The notes: a model not told the origin generated them from the sequence alone. 47,808 nt of DNA from Streptomyces aurantiacus (GCF_001418335.1 NZ_LIPP01000119.1:17029-64836); one strand, 5' to 3'; shown: positions 7,502 to 14,401, counted from the first letter of the stretch. Numbers and translations: made by a program.

Positions 7502-8374
7502 TCAGCCGGGGCTCGAACGGCCCAGGCGCCAGTAGCCGACGAACGAGATGTCTCGCTTGGGCACGCCACGGTCGTTGACCAGATGCCGGCGCACTGCCGT
7601 GGCCAGCCGGGACTCGCCCGCGGCCCAGGTGTAGAAGCGGCCGGGCGGGAGCGACGCGTGCCGCAGCGCGTCCAGTGCCAGGGTGCCGGGCCGCAGATTC
7701 TCGTCATCGCGGCTGAACCAGTGGATGCGGGTGCCGGCCGGCGCGTCGACGGACCGGATGTCGGCCGCGGTCGCCACCTCCAGGTAGACCTCGGTGGCCA
7801 GGGAGGGCGGTGTTCCGTCGAGGATCGACAGGATGGCGGGCAACGCGCTCTCGTCGCCGACCAGCAGCTGCCCGTCCAGGCGCCTGTCCAGCCGTCCCTC
7901 CTGCCGCCCGCCCTGCTGCCCGTCCAGCCGTCCGCCCTGCTGCCCGTCCGTGGGCTCCGGCAGCCGGTAGGTGGTGCCGATGTCGAAGATGCCCGCCGGG
8001 GAGCCCGGCTCGGCCCGGCGCACCCAGGACGCCATGGGCGAGTCACCGTGCAGGGCGAACTCGATGTCGATCTCGTCGTCCGCGGGCCGCGCGCGCCGGA
8101 TCGTCAGATTGCGGACCCACGGGCGGACCGACTTGGGCAGCAGCAGGAGCTGGGCGATCCAGGCCTCGTTCGAGAGGGTCGGCATCCGCAACGCGGTCTG
8201 TCCCTCGCGTGGGAAGAACAGGCGGACCCCCTGGTCGTTGCCGGCGACGGTGAGGTCCCGGACGGCCGGCCCGCCGAGGGTGACGCTCGCGAAGCCCGGT
8301 GTGAGGAACTCGCGACGGCGCACCTCCAGCGTGATCATGGTGCGCGACTCGGGCAGCTGAACCTTGGGGATCAT
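7502..8374 (-). CDS. Siderophore-interacting protein (flavin-dependent ferric reductase family)
   Basis: A 290-residue member of the SIP/ViuB family, which reduces ferric siderophores in the cytoplasm with a flavin and NAD(P)H or ferredoxin. The FAD-binding half is marked by RNLTIRRARP followed by IDIEFALHGDSPMASWVRRA, a SIP signature. The C-terminal half has LLVGDESALPAILSILDG, GRFYTWAAGES and the ending DISFVGYWRLG. The middle carries an unusual Gln/Gly/Arg-rich insertion (two GGRLDGQ-type copies) around residues 145-172. A ferredoxin-reductase fusion follows and a TetR gene diverges upstream. The start at ATG 8374 is preceded by a GGGCGGCGGG stretch; an internal ATG at 8338 is possible. 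Confidence 0.82.
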   Translation of the reverse strand: MIPKVQLPESRTMITLEVRRREFLTPGFASVTLGGPAVRDLTVAGNDQGVRLFFPREGQTALRMPTLSNEAWIAQLLLLPKSVRPWVRNLTIRRARPADDEIDIEFALHGDSPMASWVRRAEPGSPAGIFDIGTTYRLPEPTDGQQGGRLDGQQGGRQEGRLDRRLDGQLLVGDESALPAILSILDGTPPSLATEVYLEVATAADIRSVDAPAGTRIHWFSRDDENLRPGTLALDALRHASLPPGRFYTWAAGESRLATAVRRHLVNDRGVPKRDISFVGYWRLGRSSPG

Positions 8375-8425
8375 GCCGGCCCGCCGCCCTCAGTGGACAC
8401 GTCCTCATTTTCGCAGGTCATGCCA

Positions 8426-8441
8426 CTATTGTGAACAATAG
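8426..8441. promoter_or_regulatory. Palindromic operator CTATTGTGAACAATAG
   Basis: A perfect 7-2-7 inverted repeat in the divergent region between the SIP gene (minus) and a TetR gene (plus). It is an AT-rich island in GC-rich DNA and overlaps TATTGT, a plausible -10 on the plus strand. It is probably the site through which the adjacent TetR protein controls itself and the SIP/redox operon. Confidence 0.6.
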
Positions 8442-8488
8442 CTCAGCTCTCTGGCTACTCGCTTTTCACGCCCCCAGGAGGTCTCCGG

Positions 8489-9109
8489 ATGCCGTCGGCC
8501 GACCGTCGTCTTCAGCCACGTCGCAAGCCCAGCCAGGTGCGTGCGGAGCTCACCCGCGAGCGCATCCTCGCCGCCGCTGCTCACGTTTTCGTCGAGTACG
8601 GCTACGCCGCGGGCACCACCAACCGCATCGCCGAACGCGCGCGCATCTCCATCGGCTCGCTGTACCAGTACTTCCCGAACAAGGACGCGATCCTCGCCGA
8701 ACTGCTGGTGCGGCACATCGACCGCGGTACGTGGACGGAGGCCGACCAACTCGACCTGTCGCCCGGGACCTTGGAGGCGACGGTGCGGGCACTGGTCCGC
8801 GACGCGATCGACAACCACCGCGACGATCCGGAGCTGCTGCGGATCATGATCGAGGTGGCGCCGCTGTCGCAGGAACTGCTCGACACGATCGACCGGCACG
8901 GAAAGGTTCGGGTCGGCCAGGTACGTGATCTCCTCGCCCGGCATCCGGACGTCCAGGTACGGCACCTCGACACGGCGGCCGAACTGGTCGTGTTCACGGT
9001 GGAGTTGAACACGCACAAGCTCATGGCCGACCCGCGGGCCATCCCGGTGGAGACGTTCGAGAGCGAGCTGGTGGACATGGTCACCCGCTATCTGCGCGGC
9101 GACCGGTAG
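8489..9109 (+). CDS. TetR/AcrR family repressor divergent from the SIP operon
   Basis: A 206-residue TetR protein. The N-terminal helix-turn-helix is classic: RERILAAAAHVFVEYGYAAGT, then ARISIGSLYQYFPNKDAILAEL (about residues 24-70). The rest is an alpha-helical ligand domain. AGGAGG lies 9 nt before the ATG. It is divergent from the siderophore-interacting protein and redox fusion with a perfect palindrome between, so self-regulation plus control of that operon is likely. The ligand is unknown. It is also the nearest TetR to the CTGACGG-type operators, but its own promoter carries a different palindrome. Confidence 0.85.
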   Translation: MPSADRRLQPRRKPSQVRAELTRERILAAAAHVFVEYGYAAGTTNRIAERARISIGSLYQYFPNKDAILAELLVRHIDRGTWTEADQLDLSPGTLEATVRALVRDAIDNHRDDPELLRIMIEVAPLSQELLDTIDRHGKVRVGQVRDLLARHPDVQVRHLDTAAELVVFTVELNTHKLMADPRAIPVETFESELVDMVTRYLRGDR

Positions 9110-9143
9110 CCCTTCACCTAGCCCTTCACCGGCAAGAAGCGCA

Positions 9144-9181
9144 CACCCCTTGTCTGACGGACCGTCAGCTAAGACGATGGG
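9144..9181 (+). promoter_or_regulatory. Promoter/operator block with CTGACGGACCGTCAG
   Basis: Contains the palindrome CTGACGGACCGTCAG at 9154-9168 (7-1-7, perfect), overlapped on its left by TTGTCT (9150-9155), a -35-like hexamer. The whole 38-bp block matches 12169-12206 before the SDR gene at 32 of 38 positions, extending well beyond the palindrome. This argues for a shared promoter plus operator module. Confidence 0.65.
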
Positions 9182-9205
9182 AGCCACCGAGCCGCCCGAG
9201 TGAGG

Positions 9206-9218
9206 TGACGGCCCGTCA
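9206..9218. promoter_or_regulatory. Second operator-like site TGACGG-C-CCGTCA
   Basis: A perfect 6-1-6 palindrome of the same family, centred 51 bp after the 9154 site and ending 17 bp before the LLM start codon. It lies in the leader and could serve as an auxiliary operator or road-block site. Confidence 0.45.
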
Positions 9219-9235
9219 ACCGAAGGGTGCCGCGC

Positions 9236-10210
9236 ATGCAGGTCCCGCCCGAAGGACATGAAGGGCATGAAGGGCGCGAAGGACACGAAGGGCGGCTGGA
9301 GTACGGGATACAGCTCCCGGTCCAGTCGCAGAGCACCCTCTACGCCGAGGCGTGGGAGGCCGACGCGGGCCCGGCCGATCTGGTGGAGATCGCCCGGGCC
9401 GCGGACGCCTCCGGCTTCGCGTACGTCGCGAGCTGCGACCACGTCGCCGTCCCGCGACGGCTCGCCGCCGCGATGAGCACCGTCTGGTACGACCCCGTCG
9501 CCACCCTCGCCTTCCTGGCCGGGGTCACCGAGCGGGTACGGCTGCTCAGCCATGTCGCGGTCGTCGGTCTGCGGCACCCCCTCGCCACCGCCAAGCAGTA
9601 CGCGACCCTCGACCACCTGAGCGGCGGGCGCCTGATCCTCGGGGTCGGCGCCGGACACGTACGGGAGGAGTTCGAGGCGCTGGGGGCGGACTTCGAGCGG
9701 CGCGGGGCGGTCCTCGACGAGTGCGTCGATGCCCTGCGGGCGGCCCTGGGCCCCGACGAGTTCCCGTCCCACCACGGCAAGCTGTACGACTTCGAGGGCC
9801 TGGGCCAGCGACCCCGGCCGACCCAGGAACGGGTGCCGGTGTGGGTCGGCGGCTCCTCGCCCGCGGCGGTCCGGCGGGCCGCGGTCAGAGGGGACGGCTG
9901 GCTGCCGCAGGGGGACCCGCGGGAGCGGCTGCCCGCGCAGATCGCCCGGCTCGGGCAACTGCGCCAGGAGGCGGGTGTGACCCGCCCGCTCACTGTCGGC
10001 GCGATCACCGAGCCGCTGTACGTCGGACGGGCCGCGTGGGAGGTGGGACGCCGCACGCTCACCGGCACGCCGGAGGCGATCGCCGAGTCGCTGCGGGCGT
10101 ACCGGGCGATGGGCGTGCATCAGATCCAGGTGCGGTTCCGCAGCCGCAGCCGCGCCGAACTGACCGAGCAGATGGCCGCGTTCGGCGCCGAGGTGGCACC
10201 GCTGTTGTAG
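9236..10210 (+). CDS. LLM-class F420-dependent oxidoreductase
   Basis: A 324-residue luciferase-like TIM-barrel enzyme of the type often assigned to F420. Motifs include SCDHVAVP, LLSHVAVVGLRHPLATAKQYATLDHLSGGRLILGVG (cofactor-site region) and VPVWVGGSSPAAVRRAA. It would oxidise or reduce a small organic substrate with F420 or FMN; the substrate is not readable. The start is ATG 9236, with GAAGGG 8 nt upstream; GTG 9227 is in frame but would overlap that site. The N terminus (EGHEGHEGREGHEGR) is a 45-bp tract of five 9-bp repeats (9251-9295), absent from typical family members, before the conserved LEYGIQLP. Two palindromes upstream suggest TetR-type control. Confidence 0.8.
   Translation: MQVPPEGHEGHEGREGHEGRLEYGIQLPVQSQSTLYAEAWEADAGPADLVEIARAADASGFAYVASCDHVAVPRRLAAAMSTVWYDPVATLAFLAGVTERVRLLSHVAVVGLRHPLATAKQYATLDHLSGGRLILGVGAGHVREEFEALGADFERRGAVLDECVDALRAALGPDEFPSHHGKLYDFEGLGQRPRPTQERVPVWVGGSSPAAVRRAAVRGDGWLPQGDPRERLPAQIARLGQLRQEAGVTRPLTVGAITEPLYVGRAAWEVGRRTLTGTPEAIAESLRAYRAMGVHQIQVRFRSRSRAELTEQMAAFGAEVAPLL
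9251..9295 (+). repeat. Five in-frame 9-bp repeats encoding (EGX)5 in the LLM oxidoreductase
   Basis: Units GAAGGACAT, GAAGGGCAT, GAAGGGCGC, GAAGGACAC and GAAGGGCGG encode EGH-EGH-EGR-EGH-EGR at the N terminus, just before the first conserved beta strand. Compare 29265-29309. Confidence 0.75.
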
Positions 10211-10227
10211 GGGTCGCCTGTTGTAGA

Positions 10228-10263
10228 GGTCGCCCAGTCCTGTGGACCGGGGACTGGGCGACC
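10228..10263. terminator. Bidirectional terminator between convergent genes
   Basis: A perfect 13-bp stem, GGTCGCCCAGTCC (10228-10240) with its complement at 10251-10263, and a 10-nt loop. It lies between the LLM stop and the end of the minus-strand small-gene operon, so it can serve both. Confidence 0.7.
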
Positions 10264-10276
10264 CCTCGTGCAACCG

Positions 10277-10465
10277 CTACCGGAATGCCGGGGCCCAGCC
10301 GCTCGGGCCGGTCCGGCAGAGAACACAGCGGCACGGGGGCCACTCGTGCGCATCTGCCGGCCGCCCGCTGTCATGCCTGCTCGTCACCGTGCGCTCCTCG
10401 ACCTGGCCGTCGGGTTCGTCGCTGTCGGGGCTGACCCGGTAGGTGCGGATCGTCAGCCGGGACAC
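10277..10465 (-). CDS. Small Cys-motif protein, third gene of a tiny-gene operon
   Basis: A 62-residue protein starting MSRLTIRTYRVSP and containing HEWPPCRCVLC, a short C-x-C-x2-C cluster near the C terminus that could bind metal. Proteins beginning IRTYRV and carrying PPCRC are familiar from Streptomyces small-gene clusters beside GntR regulators; their role is unknown. The GTG start is close behind AAGGAG, so spacing is short and the start is uncertain. It is last of three minus-strand genes (10960 to 10277), 26 bp after the restored end of the second. Confidence 0.5.
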   Translation of the reverse strand: MSRLTIRTYRVSPDSDEPDGQVEERTVTSRHDSGRPADAHEWPPCRCVLCRTGPSGWAPAFR

Positions 10466-10547
10466 CTCTCCTTCCGGGTACCGCCCAGCCTTCACCGAGC
10501 CCCACCGCCCATGCCCGGCGCGTGGCAGGAGCATGGGCAGCGGGACA

Positions 10548-10685
10548 TCAGCAGCAGCCCATGGCGCCCGGCAGTGGTACGTCGGACGTCTGGCGGCAAC
10601 TCTGGTGCAAGTCCTCGTCACCGGGCCGCCCGGCGAGCGCGCACTCGGCGGACAGCGCCGCGTGCGCCTCCGGCGTCCTCAACAC
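10548..10685 (-). CDS. Small protein, apparently frameshifted near its 3' end
   Basis: The frame reads 45 residues, MLRTPEAHAALSAEC through DEDLHQSCRQTSDVPLPGAMG, then CC and stop. GAAGGAG lies 7 nt before the GTG, and the start overlaps the stop of the preceding gene (GTGTTGA), so translation is coupled. In the +2 frame after the last ATG-GG, the DNA continues as LLLMSRCPCSCHAPGMGGGAR to a stop at 10492. A tail rich in CxCxCH is what I expect from this Streptomyces family. One missing base near 10555 would explain the break. It may be a sequencing error, a true mutation or programmed shifting. Function unknown. Confidence 0.55.
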   Translation of the reverse strand: MLRTPEAHAALSAECALAGRPGDEDLHQSCRQTSDVPLPGAMGCC

Positions 10686-10960
10686 GCCACCACTCCTTCG
10701 GCGCCGACGACATGCCGGTCAAGGTCGATACCGAAGTCGGCGGCGAGGAGGTAGGGCCGAACCCCGGGGGAAACGCTCCCGTCGAGCAGGCCGTGCAGGC
10801 CGTACGGGGAACGCGGGGCCGGGAGTCGAGGTACGGCGGCCCCGAGGGGCTCCGGCAGAGGTGTCGGGGGGACGACGAGGCGGGAGTCGGCCCGCCGCCT
10901 GCCGGTACCGGGCGCGATCACGCCCAGCATCCATAGCAGGAACGCGTGGATAATGCTCAC
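10679..10960 (-). CDS. Small conserved Streptomyces protein, first gene of a tiny-gene operon
   Basis: A 93-residue protein starting MSIIHAFLLWMLGVIAPGTGRRRA: a hydrophobic stretch, a basic GRRR segment, then PRSPYGLHGLLDGSVSPGVRPYLLAA. This APGTGRRR...P(A)PRSPYG...VRPYL pattern recurs in Streptomyces small hypothetical proteins, with no known function. The N-terminal segment could anchor it in the membrane. AAAAGGAG precedes the GTG start at good distance. It is divergent from a short GntR regulator, with 136 bp between, suggesting control by that regulator. Its stop overlaps the start of the next gene. Confidence 0.6.
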   Translation of the reverse strand: MSIIHAFLLWMLGVIAPGTGRRRADSRLVVPPTPLPEPLGAAVPRLPAPRSPYGLHGLLDGSVSPGVRPYLLAADFGIDLDRHVVGAEGVVAC

Positions 10961-11037
10961 TGTCGTCAGCTCCTTTTCAGCTGATGGCCATGCCCCGGGG
11001 CCGTGCCAGGCCGCCGGGGTCTTCTTCCTTGCTGAGC

Positions 11038-11047
11038 ATACGCGTAT
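11038..11047. promoter_or_regulatory. Candidate GntR operator ATACGCGTAT
   Basis: A perfect 10-bp palindrome in a stretch dense in TTCGCG/TACGCG words (11035-11090) between the tiny-gene operon and gntR. Short GntR repressors usually bind such palindromes near their own promoter. Tentative. Confidence 0.35.
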
Positions 11048-11096
11048 TCGCGCATTCGCGGTCGCTCGTTTACGCGAAGACGCATACGTTCACGAC

Positions 11097-11330
11097 ATGG
11101 ATCTTGACCGTGGCCGGCCCGTATGGCCCCAGATCGCGGACGAGCTGCGCCGCCGAATCGACGTCGGCACGTACCCCCCTGGCAGCCGGTTTCCCGCCGT
11201 GGTGGACCTTGCCACCGAGTTCGACGTTGCCGCGTCGACGGTGCAGAAGGCCGTGGCCGCTCTTCGCGCGGAGGGCAGGCTCCGTACCGTGCTGGGGCAA
11301 GGCTCGTTCGTCGTTGATCAGGAGAAGTGA
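11097..11330 (+). CDS. Short GntR family regulator (DNA-binding domain only)
   Basis: A 77-residue protein that is essentially one GntR winged helix: MDLDRGRPVWPQIADELRRRI, GTYPPGSRFPAVVDLATEFDVAASTVQKAVAAL and the wing GRLRTVLGQGSFV. No effector domain follows, as is common for these small Streptomyces regulators. The ATG at 11097 lacks an obvious ribosome site, so the message may be leaderless. It is divergent from the tiny-gene operon, the likeliest target. Confidence 0.8.
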   Translation: MDLDRGRPVWPQIADELRRRIDVGTYPPGSRFPAVVDLATEFDVAASTVQKAVAALRAEGRLRTVLGQGSFVVDQEK

Positions 11331-11390
11331 ACCGCGTCTGAGGGGGCTGGGCGGCACGACGGAACTCGGCACACGTCGTCCGGAATTCGC

Positions 11391-11816
11391 CCTGCGGCCC
11401 TCGGTGACGAGCGCCACGCGGATACGCACCTCGGCGCCGCCGATGAGCTCCTGGCGGACGGGCTCGGCGACGACGTGCCGGAGTGGGTGGGCTACTTCGA
11501 CGCCGCAGAACACGCCGGCGCACGCGCGGTATCCGCCCGTGACCTCACCGGGATCGGCCGTCCCCGCCGAACCGCGAGCACCCACTTCGAGAACGCGCTG
11601 CAACTGCGCAAGCCCGGCTTCGACCGCGTGAAAGTCATGGACCGCGTCGGCCTCGCCGCCGCACTGTTCAACGAGGGCGAGCCGGAGCAGGCTGCCACCG
11701 CAGCCCACCAGGCGCTCGACGACGCGGCCCGCCCGTACGAGACCGCCGCGGTCGACGACGTAAGGAACCGGGCAAAGGAACTCGCCGCCGCCAGGCCGAC
11801 CACGATCGCGGCCTGA
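11391..11816 (+). pseudogene. 3' remnant of a TPR-containing regulator
   Basis: The open frame ending at 11816 resembles the C-terminal TPR half of Streptomyces XRE/TPR regulators: LGDERHADTHLGAADELLADG, then VPEWVGYFDAAEHAGARAVSARDLTGIGRPRRTASTHFENALQL and later LAAALFNEGEPEQAATAAHQAL. Related sequence starts by about 11391, before the first usable start (GTG 11475), and no HTH is present, so the gene has lost its 5' part. A 113-residue product from 11475 is possible but would be a fragment. Confidence 0.6.
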
Positions 11817-11828
11817 GAGCATCGAGGC

Positions 11829-12119
11829 ATGGGCAAGCACAGCCGACCCGGACCGTCGAACCAGCCGTCACGCGCCGTCCCGCGCGTGGACGCCGCCAAC
11901 CCGTTCGCCGCGTACGACAAGCGGCGCCGCCCGCCGATGGACATCTACCGACGCCACCGGCCGGTGCACGGCGGCGCCAGTCACCTCCGGCCCGATGAGC
12001 CGCGCGTCCTGGAGGAGTGGAGCGGGTTCGCGTACAAGCCGGTCGGCACCGCTCCCAGCCTCACGGCCGCCCAGGGATGGGTGAGCGAACTCCAGATCGG
12101 CGACGACCCCATGGGGTGA
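11829..12119 (+). CDS. Small hypothetical protein, DUF6087-like
   Basis: A 96-residue basic protein. The centre, GASHLRPDEPRVLEEWSGFAYKPVGTAPSLTAAQGWV, resembles the DUF6087 group (HxxPDEPR...W.GF.Y.PV), small actinobacterial proteins of unknown function often next to XRE/TPR regulators. It starts 12 bp after the regulator remnant, so the pair probably once formed an operon. No membrane segment or known catalytic motif is visible. Confidence 0.5.
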   Translation: MGKHSRPGPSNQPSRAVPRVDAANPFAAYDKRRRPPMDIYRRHRPVHGGASHLRPDEPRVLEEWSGFAYKPVGTAPSLTAAQGWVSELQIGDDPMG

Positions 12120-12168
12120 TCACCCGTGGCAAAAGGCATCCCGTCCGCGGCCCTCGTGGAAGCTCTCC

Positions 12169-12206
12169 CACCCCTTGTCTGATGGAGCGTCAGATACGAG
12201 CATGGG
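12169..12206 (+). promoter_or_regulatory. Promoter/operator block with CTGATGGAGCGTCAG
   Basis: The palindrome at 12179-12193 has one mismatched pair between arms (CTGATG versus CGTCAG). TTGTCT (12175-12180) overlaps it as in the 9144 block, to which this segment is 32/38 identical. It lies about 100 bp before the SDR start codon and probably controls it. Confidence 0.65.
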
Positions 12207-12298
12207 GATGCCTTGGGATGCCTGCCCGTCGCCTGGTGGCGGTGCGGCGGAAAGGGCGTGTGCCCGTGTCCCGTGTCCGCGTCTCTGAAGGAGTACCC

Positions 12299-13102
12299 AT
12301 GGGCAAGCTCGACGGACGTGTCGTCCTCGTCACCGGCGGAGCGCGTGGGCAAGGCGAGCAGGAAGCGCGGCTCTTCGTCGAGGAGGGCGCCGAGGTCGTG
12401 GTCGCGGACGTGCTCGACGAGCAGGGGGAGACGCTCGCCAAGGAGCTGGGCGCCCGTGCCCGCTACGTCCACCTGGACGTGAGCCGGGAGGACGACTGGG
12501 TGGCCGCGGTGGCGGCGGCGAAGGACGCGTACGGGAAGGTCGACGGGCTCGTCAACAACGCCGGCATCCTGCGCTTCAACGCCCTCGTCGACACCCCCCT
12601 CGACGAGTTCATGCAGGTCGTGCGCGTCAACCAGGTCGGCGTCTTCCTCGGTATCAGGGCGCTGGCCCCCGAGATCGAGGCGGCCGGCGGCGGGACCGTC
12701 GTCAACACCGCCTCGTACACCGGGCTCACCGGCATGGCGTACGTCGGCGCGTACACCGCGACCAAGCACGCGATCGTCGGCCTCACGCGCGTGGCCGCGC
12801 TGGAGCTGGCCGCCAAGGGCATCCGCGTGAACGCCGTCTGTCCCGGCGCGATCGACACCGCCATGACCGATCCGGCCCTGCTCGACCCGGCGACGACCAC
12901 CGAGGCGGCTGCGGCGGCCTCGGAGGCCGCCTCCGCGGCCATCGCCCGGCTGTACCGCAAGCTCGTCCCGCTGGAGCGGATCGGCAGGGCCGAGGAAGTG
13001 GCCCGGCTCGCCCTCTTCCTGTCCTGCGAGGACTCCTCCTACATCACCGGACAGCCGTTCGTGATCGACGGGGGGTGGCTGGCGGGGGTCAGCGTCATGT
13101 GA
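12299..13102 (+). CDS. SDR family oxidoreductase, hydroxysteroid-dehydrogenase-like
   Basis: A 267-residue classical short-chain dehydrogenase. The NAD(P) motif is TGGARGQGEQEARLF (residues about 11-25) with a VADVLDE acidic residue pointing to NAD preference; NNAG is at about 87-90. The catalytic Ser is in NTASYTGL and Tyr/Lys in YTATK. The GARGQG loop and overall form are those of 3-alpha/20-beta-hydroxysteroid dehydrogenase-like SDRs, so an alcohol/ketone conversion on a cyclic substrate is plausible but unproven. GAAGGAG is 5 nt before the ATG. It carries the shared CTGAYGG operator upstream and is followed by the LLM operon with its own operator. Confidence 0.83.
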   Translation: MGKLDGRVVLVTGGARGQGEQEARLFVEEGAEVVVADVLDEQGETLAKELGARARYVHLDVSREDDWVAAVAAAKDAYGKVDGLVNNAGILRFNALVDTPLDEFMQVVRVNQVGVFLGIRALAPEIEAAGGGTVVNTASYTGLTGMAYVGAYTATKHAIVGLTRVAALELAAKGIRVNAVCPGAIDTAMTDPALLDPATTTEAAAAASEAASAAIARLYRKLVPLERIGRAEEVARLALFLSCEDSSYITGQPFVIDGGWLAGVSVM

Positions 13103-13112
13103 CCGCCCTGAT

Positions 13113-13127
13113 GTGACGAGCCATCAG
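13113..13127. promoter_or_regulatory. Degenerate CTGACGG-family site
   Basis: GTGACGAGCCATCAG resembles the 15-bp operator in both half-sites but with mismatches, and lies inside a wider CTGATG-N8-CATCAG inverted repeat (13108-13127). It is 10 bp after the SDR stop and 48 bp before the perfect site at 13175, so it may be an accessory site. Confidence 0.35.
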
Positions 13128-13174
13128 GTATTGACGCTTCGAGGGTGCGGTGCCACAGTCGGCGGCAAGTTAAT

Positions 13175-13189
13175 CTGACGGTGCGTCAG
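13175..13189. promoter_or_regulatory. CTGACG-GTG-CGTCAG operator before the LLM operon
   Basis: A perfect 6-3-6 palindrome 37 bp upstream of the LLM start codon, of the same family as those at 3771, 9154, 12179 and 42091. It should govern the three-gene LLM-deacylase-aldehyde dehydrogenase operon. Confidence 0.65.
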
Positions 13190-13226
13190 GTGAAGCGGCA
13201 CGACGGACAGGGGACGGTGAACCTCC

Positions 13227-14345
13227 TTGGAATTCGGGCTCTTTGTACAGGGATACGTGGGCAAGCGGGCCGAGACCGATCCGCTCGCGGAGCACAAGGC
13301 GCTGATGGAGGAGACCGAGTACGTCATCCAGGCCGACAAGTCCGGCTTCAAGTACGCCTGGGCGTCCGAGCACCACTTCCTGGAGGAGTACTCGCACCTC
13401 TCCGCGAACGACGTCTACCTCGGTTATCTGGCGCACGCCACCGAGCGGATCCACCTGGGCTCGGGCATCTTCAACCCGCTGGCCCAGGTCAACCACCCCG
13501 TGAAGGTCGCCGAGAAGGTCGCCATGCTCGACCATCTCACCGAGGGCCGCTTCGAGTTCGGCAGCGGGCGCGGGGCCGGCTCGCACGAGATCCTCGGCTT
13601 CCTTCCCGGCATCACCGACATGAACTACACCAAGGAGATCTGGGAAGAGACCATCGCCGAGTTCCCGAAGATGTGGCTCCAGGACGAGTACGTCGGGTTC
13701 CAGGGCAAGCACTGGCAGCTCCCGCCCCGCAAGATCCTGCCGAAGCCGTACGGGAAGTCGCACCCCGCCATGTGGTACGCCGCCGGGTCGCCGCCCTCGT
13801 ACGCGATGGCGGCCCGCAAGGGGCTCGGGGTGCTCGGGTTCAGCGTGCAGAAGGTCTCCGACATGGAGTGGGTGCTTGAGCAGTACAAGACGGCCGTCGT
13901 CGAGGCGGAGCCGGTCGGGGACTTCGTCAACGACAACGTGATGGTGACGACGACGGCGGTGTGCGCGCCCACGCACGACGAGGCGGTACGGGTCGCCGTG
14001 AGCGGCGGGCTGCACTATCTGCCCTCGCTCGTCTTCCGCTACCACGACACGTTTCCGCGGCCCGAGGGGTTCCCCGTGTGGCCGGAGACGCTGCCCGAGT
14101 ACAACGAGGAGTTCATCGAACTGCTCATCGCGGAGGAGCTGTTGATCTGCGGGGATCCGGACGAGGTGCTCACGCAGTGCAAGCGGTGGGAACAGGCGGG
14201 GGCCGACCAGCTCAGCTTCGGACTGCCTGTCGGGGTGCCGAAGGCGGAGACGTTGCAGACGATTCGGCTGATCGGGGAGCACGTCATTCCGAAGATCGAT
14301 ACGGATCCTGTGCATCGGACCACTCGGTTCCGGGCGGCGGGCTGA
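13227..14345 (+). CDS. LLM-class flavin-dependent monooxygenase
   Basis: A 372-residue luciferase-like enzyme. It starts at TTG (MEFGLFVQGYVGK), the only start matching the conserved first beta strand; GGGGACGG lies upstream. Motifs include WASEHHFLEEYSHLSANDVYLGYLAHATERIHLGSGIFNPL (reduced-flavin region), VAEKVAMLDHLTEGRFEFGSGRGAGSHE and a Y-A-A-G-S-P-P loop. This is the LuxA/limonene-monooxygenase-like branch, which uses FMNH2 and oxygen to hydroxylate or cleave its substrate. First gene of an apparent operon with a deacylase and an aldehyde dehydrogenase, which suggests release of an aldehyde that is then oxidised. Preceded by a perfect CTGACGG operator. Confidence 0.8.
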   Translation: MEFGLFVQGYVGKRAETDPLAEHKALMEETEYVIQADKSGFKYAWASEHHFLEEYSHLSANDVYLGYLAHATERIHLGSGIFNPLAQVNHPVKVAEKVAMLDHLTEGRFEFGSGRGAGSHEILGFLPGITDMNYTKEIWEETIAEFPKMWLQDEYVGFQGKHWQLPPRKILPKPYGKSHPAMWYAAGSPPSYAMAARKGLGVLGFSVQKVSDMEWVLEQYKTAVVEAEPVGDFVNDNVMVTTTAVCAPTHDEAVRVAVSGGLHYLPSLVFRYHDTFPRPEGFPVWPETLPEYNEEFIELLIAEELLICGDPDEVLTQCKRWEQAGADQLSFGLPVGVPKAETLQTIRLIGEHVIPKIDTDPVHRTTRFRAAG

Positions 14346-14359
14346 CGTTCGTCGGAGGG

Positions 14360-14401
14360 TGCGGGCCGTTGTGGCTGGTCGCGCAGTTCCCCGCGCCCCT
14401 T
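14360..14401. repeat. Streptomyces dispersed intergenic repeat
   Basis: The segment containing GGCTGGTCGCGCAGTTCCCC and CGCGCCCCTT is one I recognise as recurring in intergenic regions of many Streptomyces genomes. It lies between the LLM and deacylase genes and may add a post-transcriptional or terminator-like element inside the operon. Recognition is from memory. Confidence 0.5.

Noticed and set aside
12017..12298. Longer N terminus for the SDR at 12299
   Set aside because: It would translate the operator block; GAAGGAG before ATG 12299 and family length support the shorter protein.
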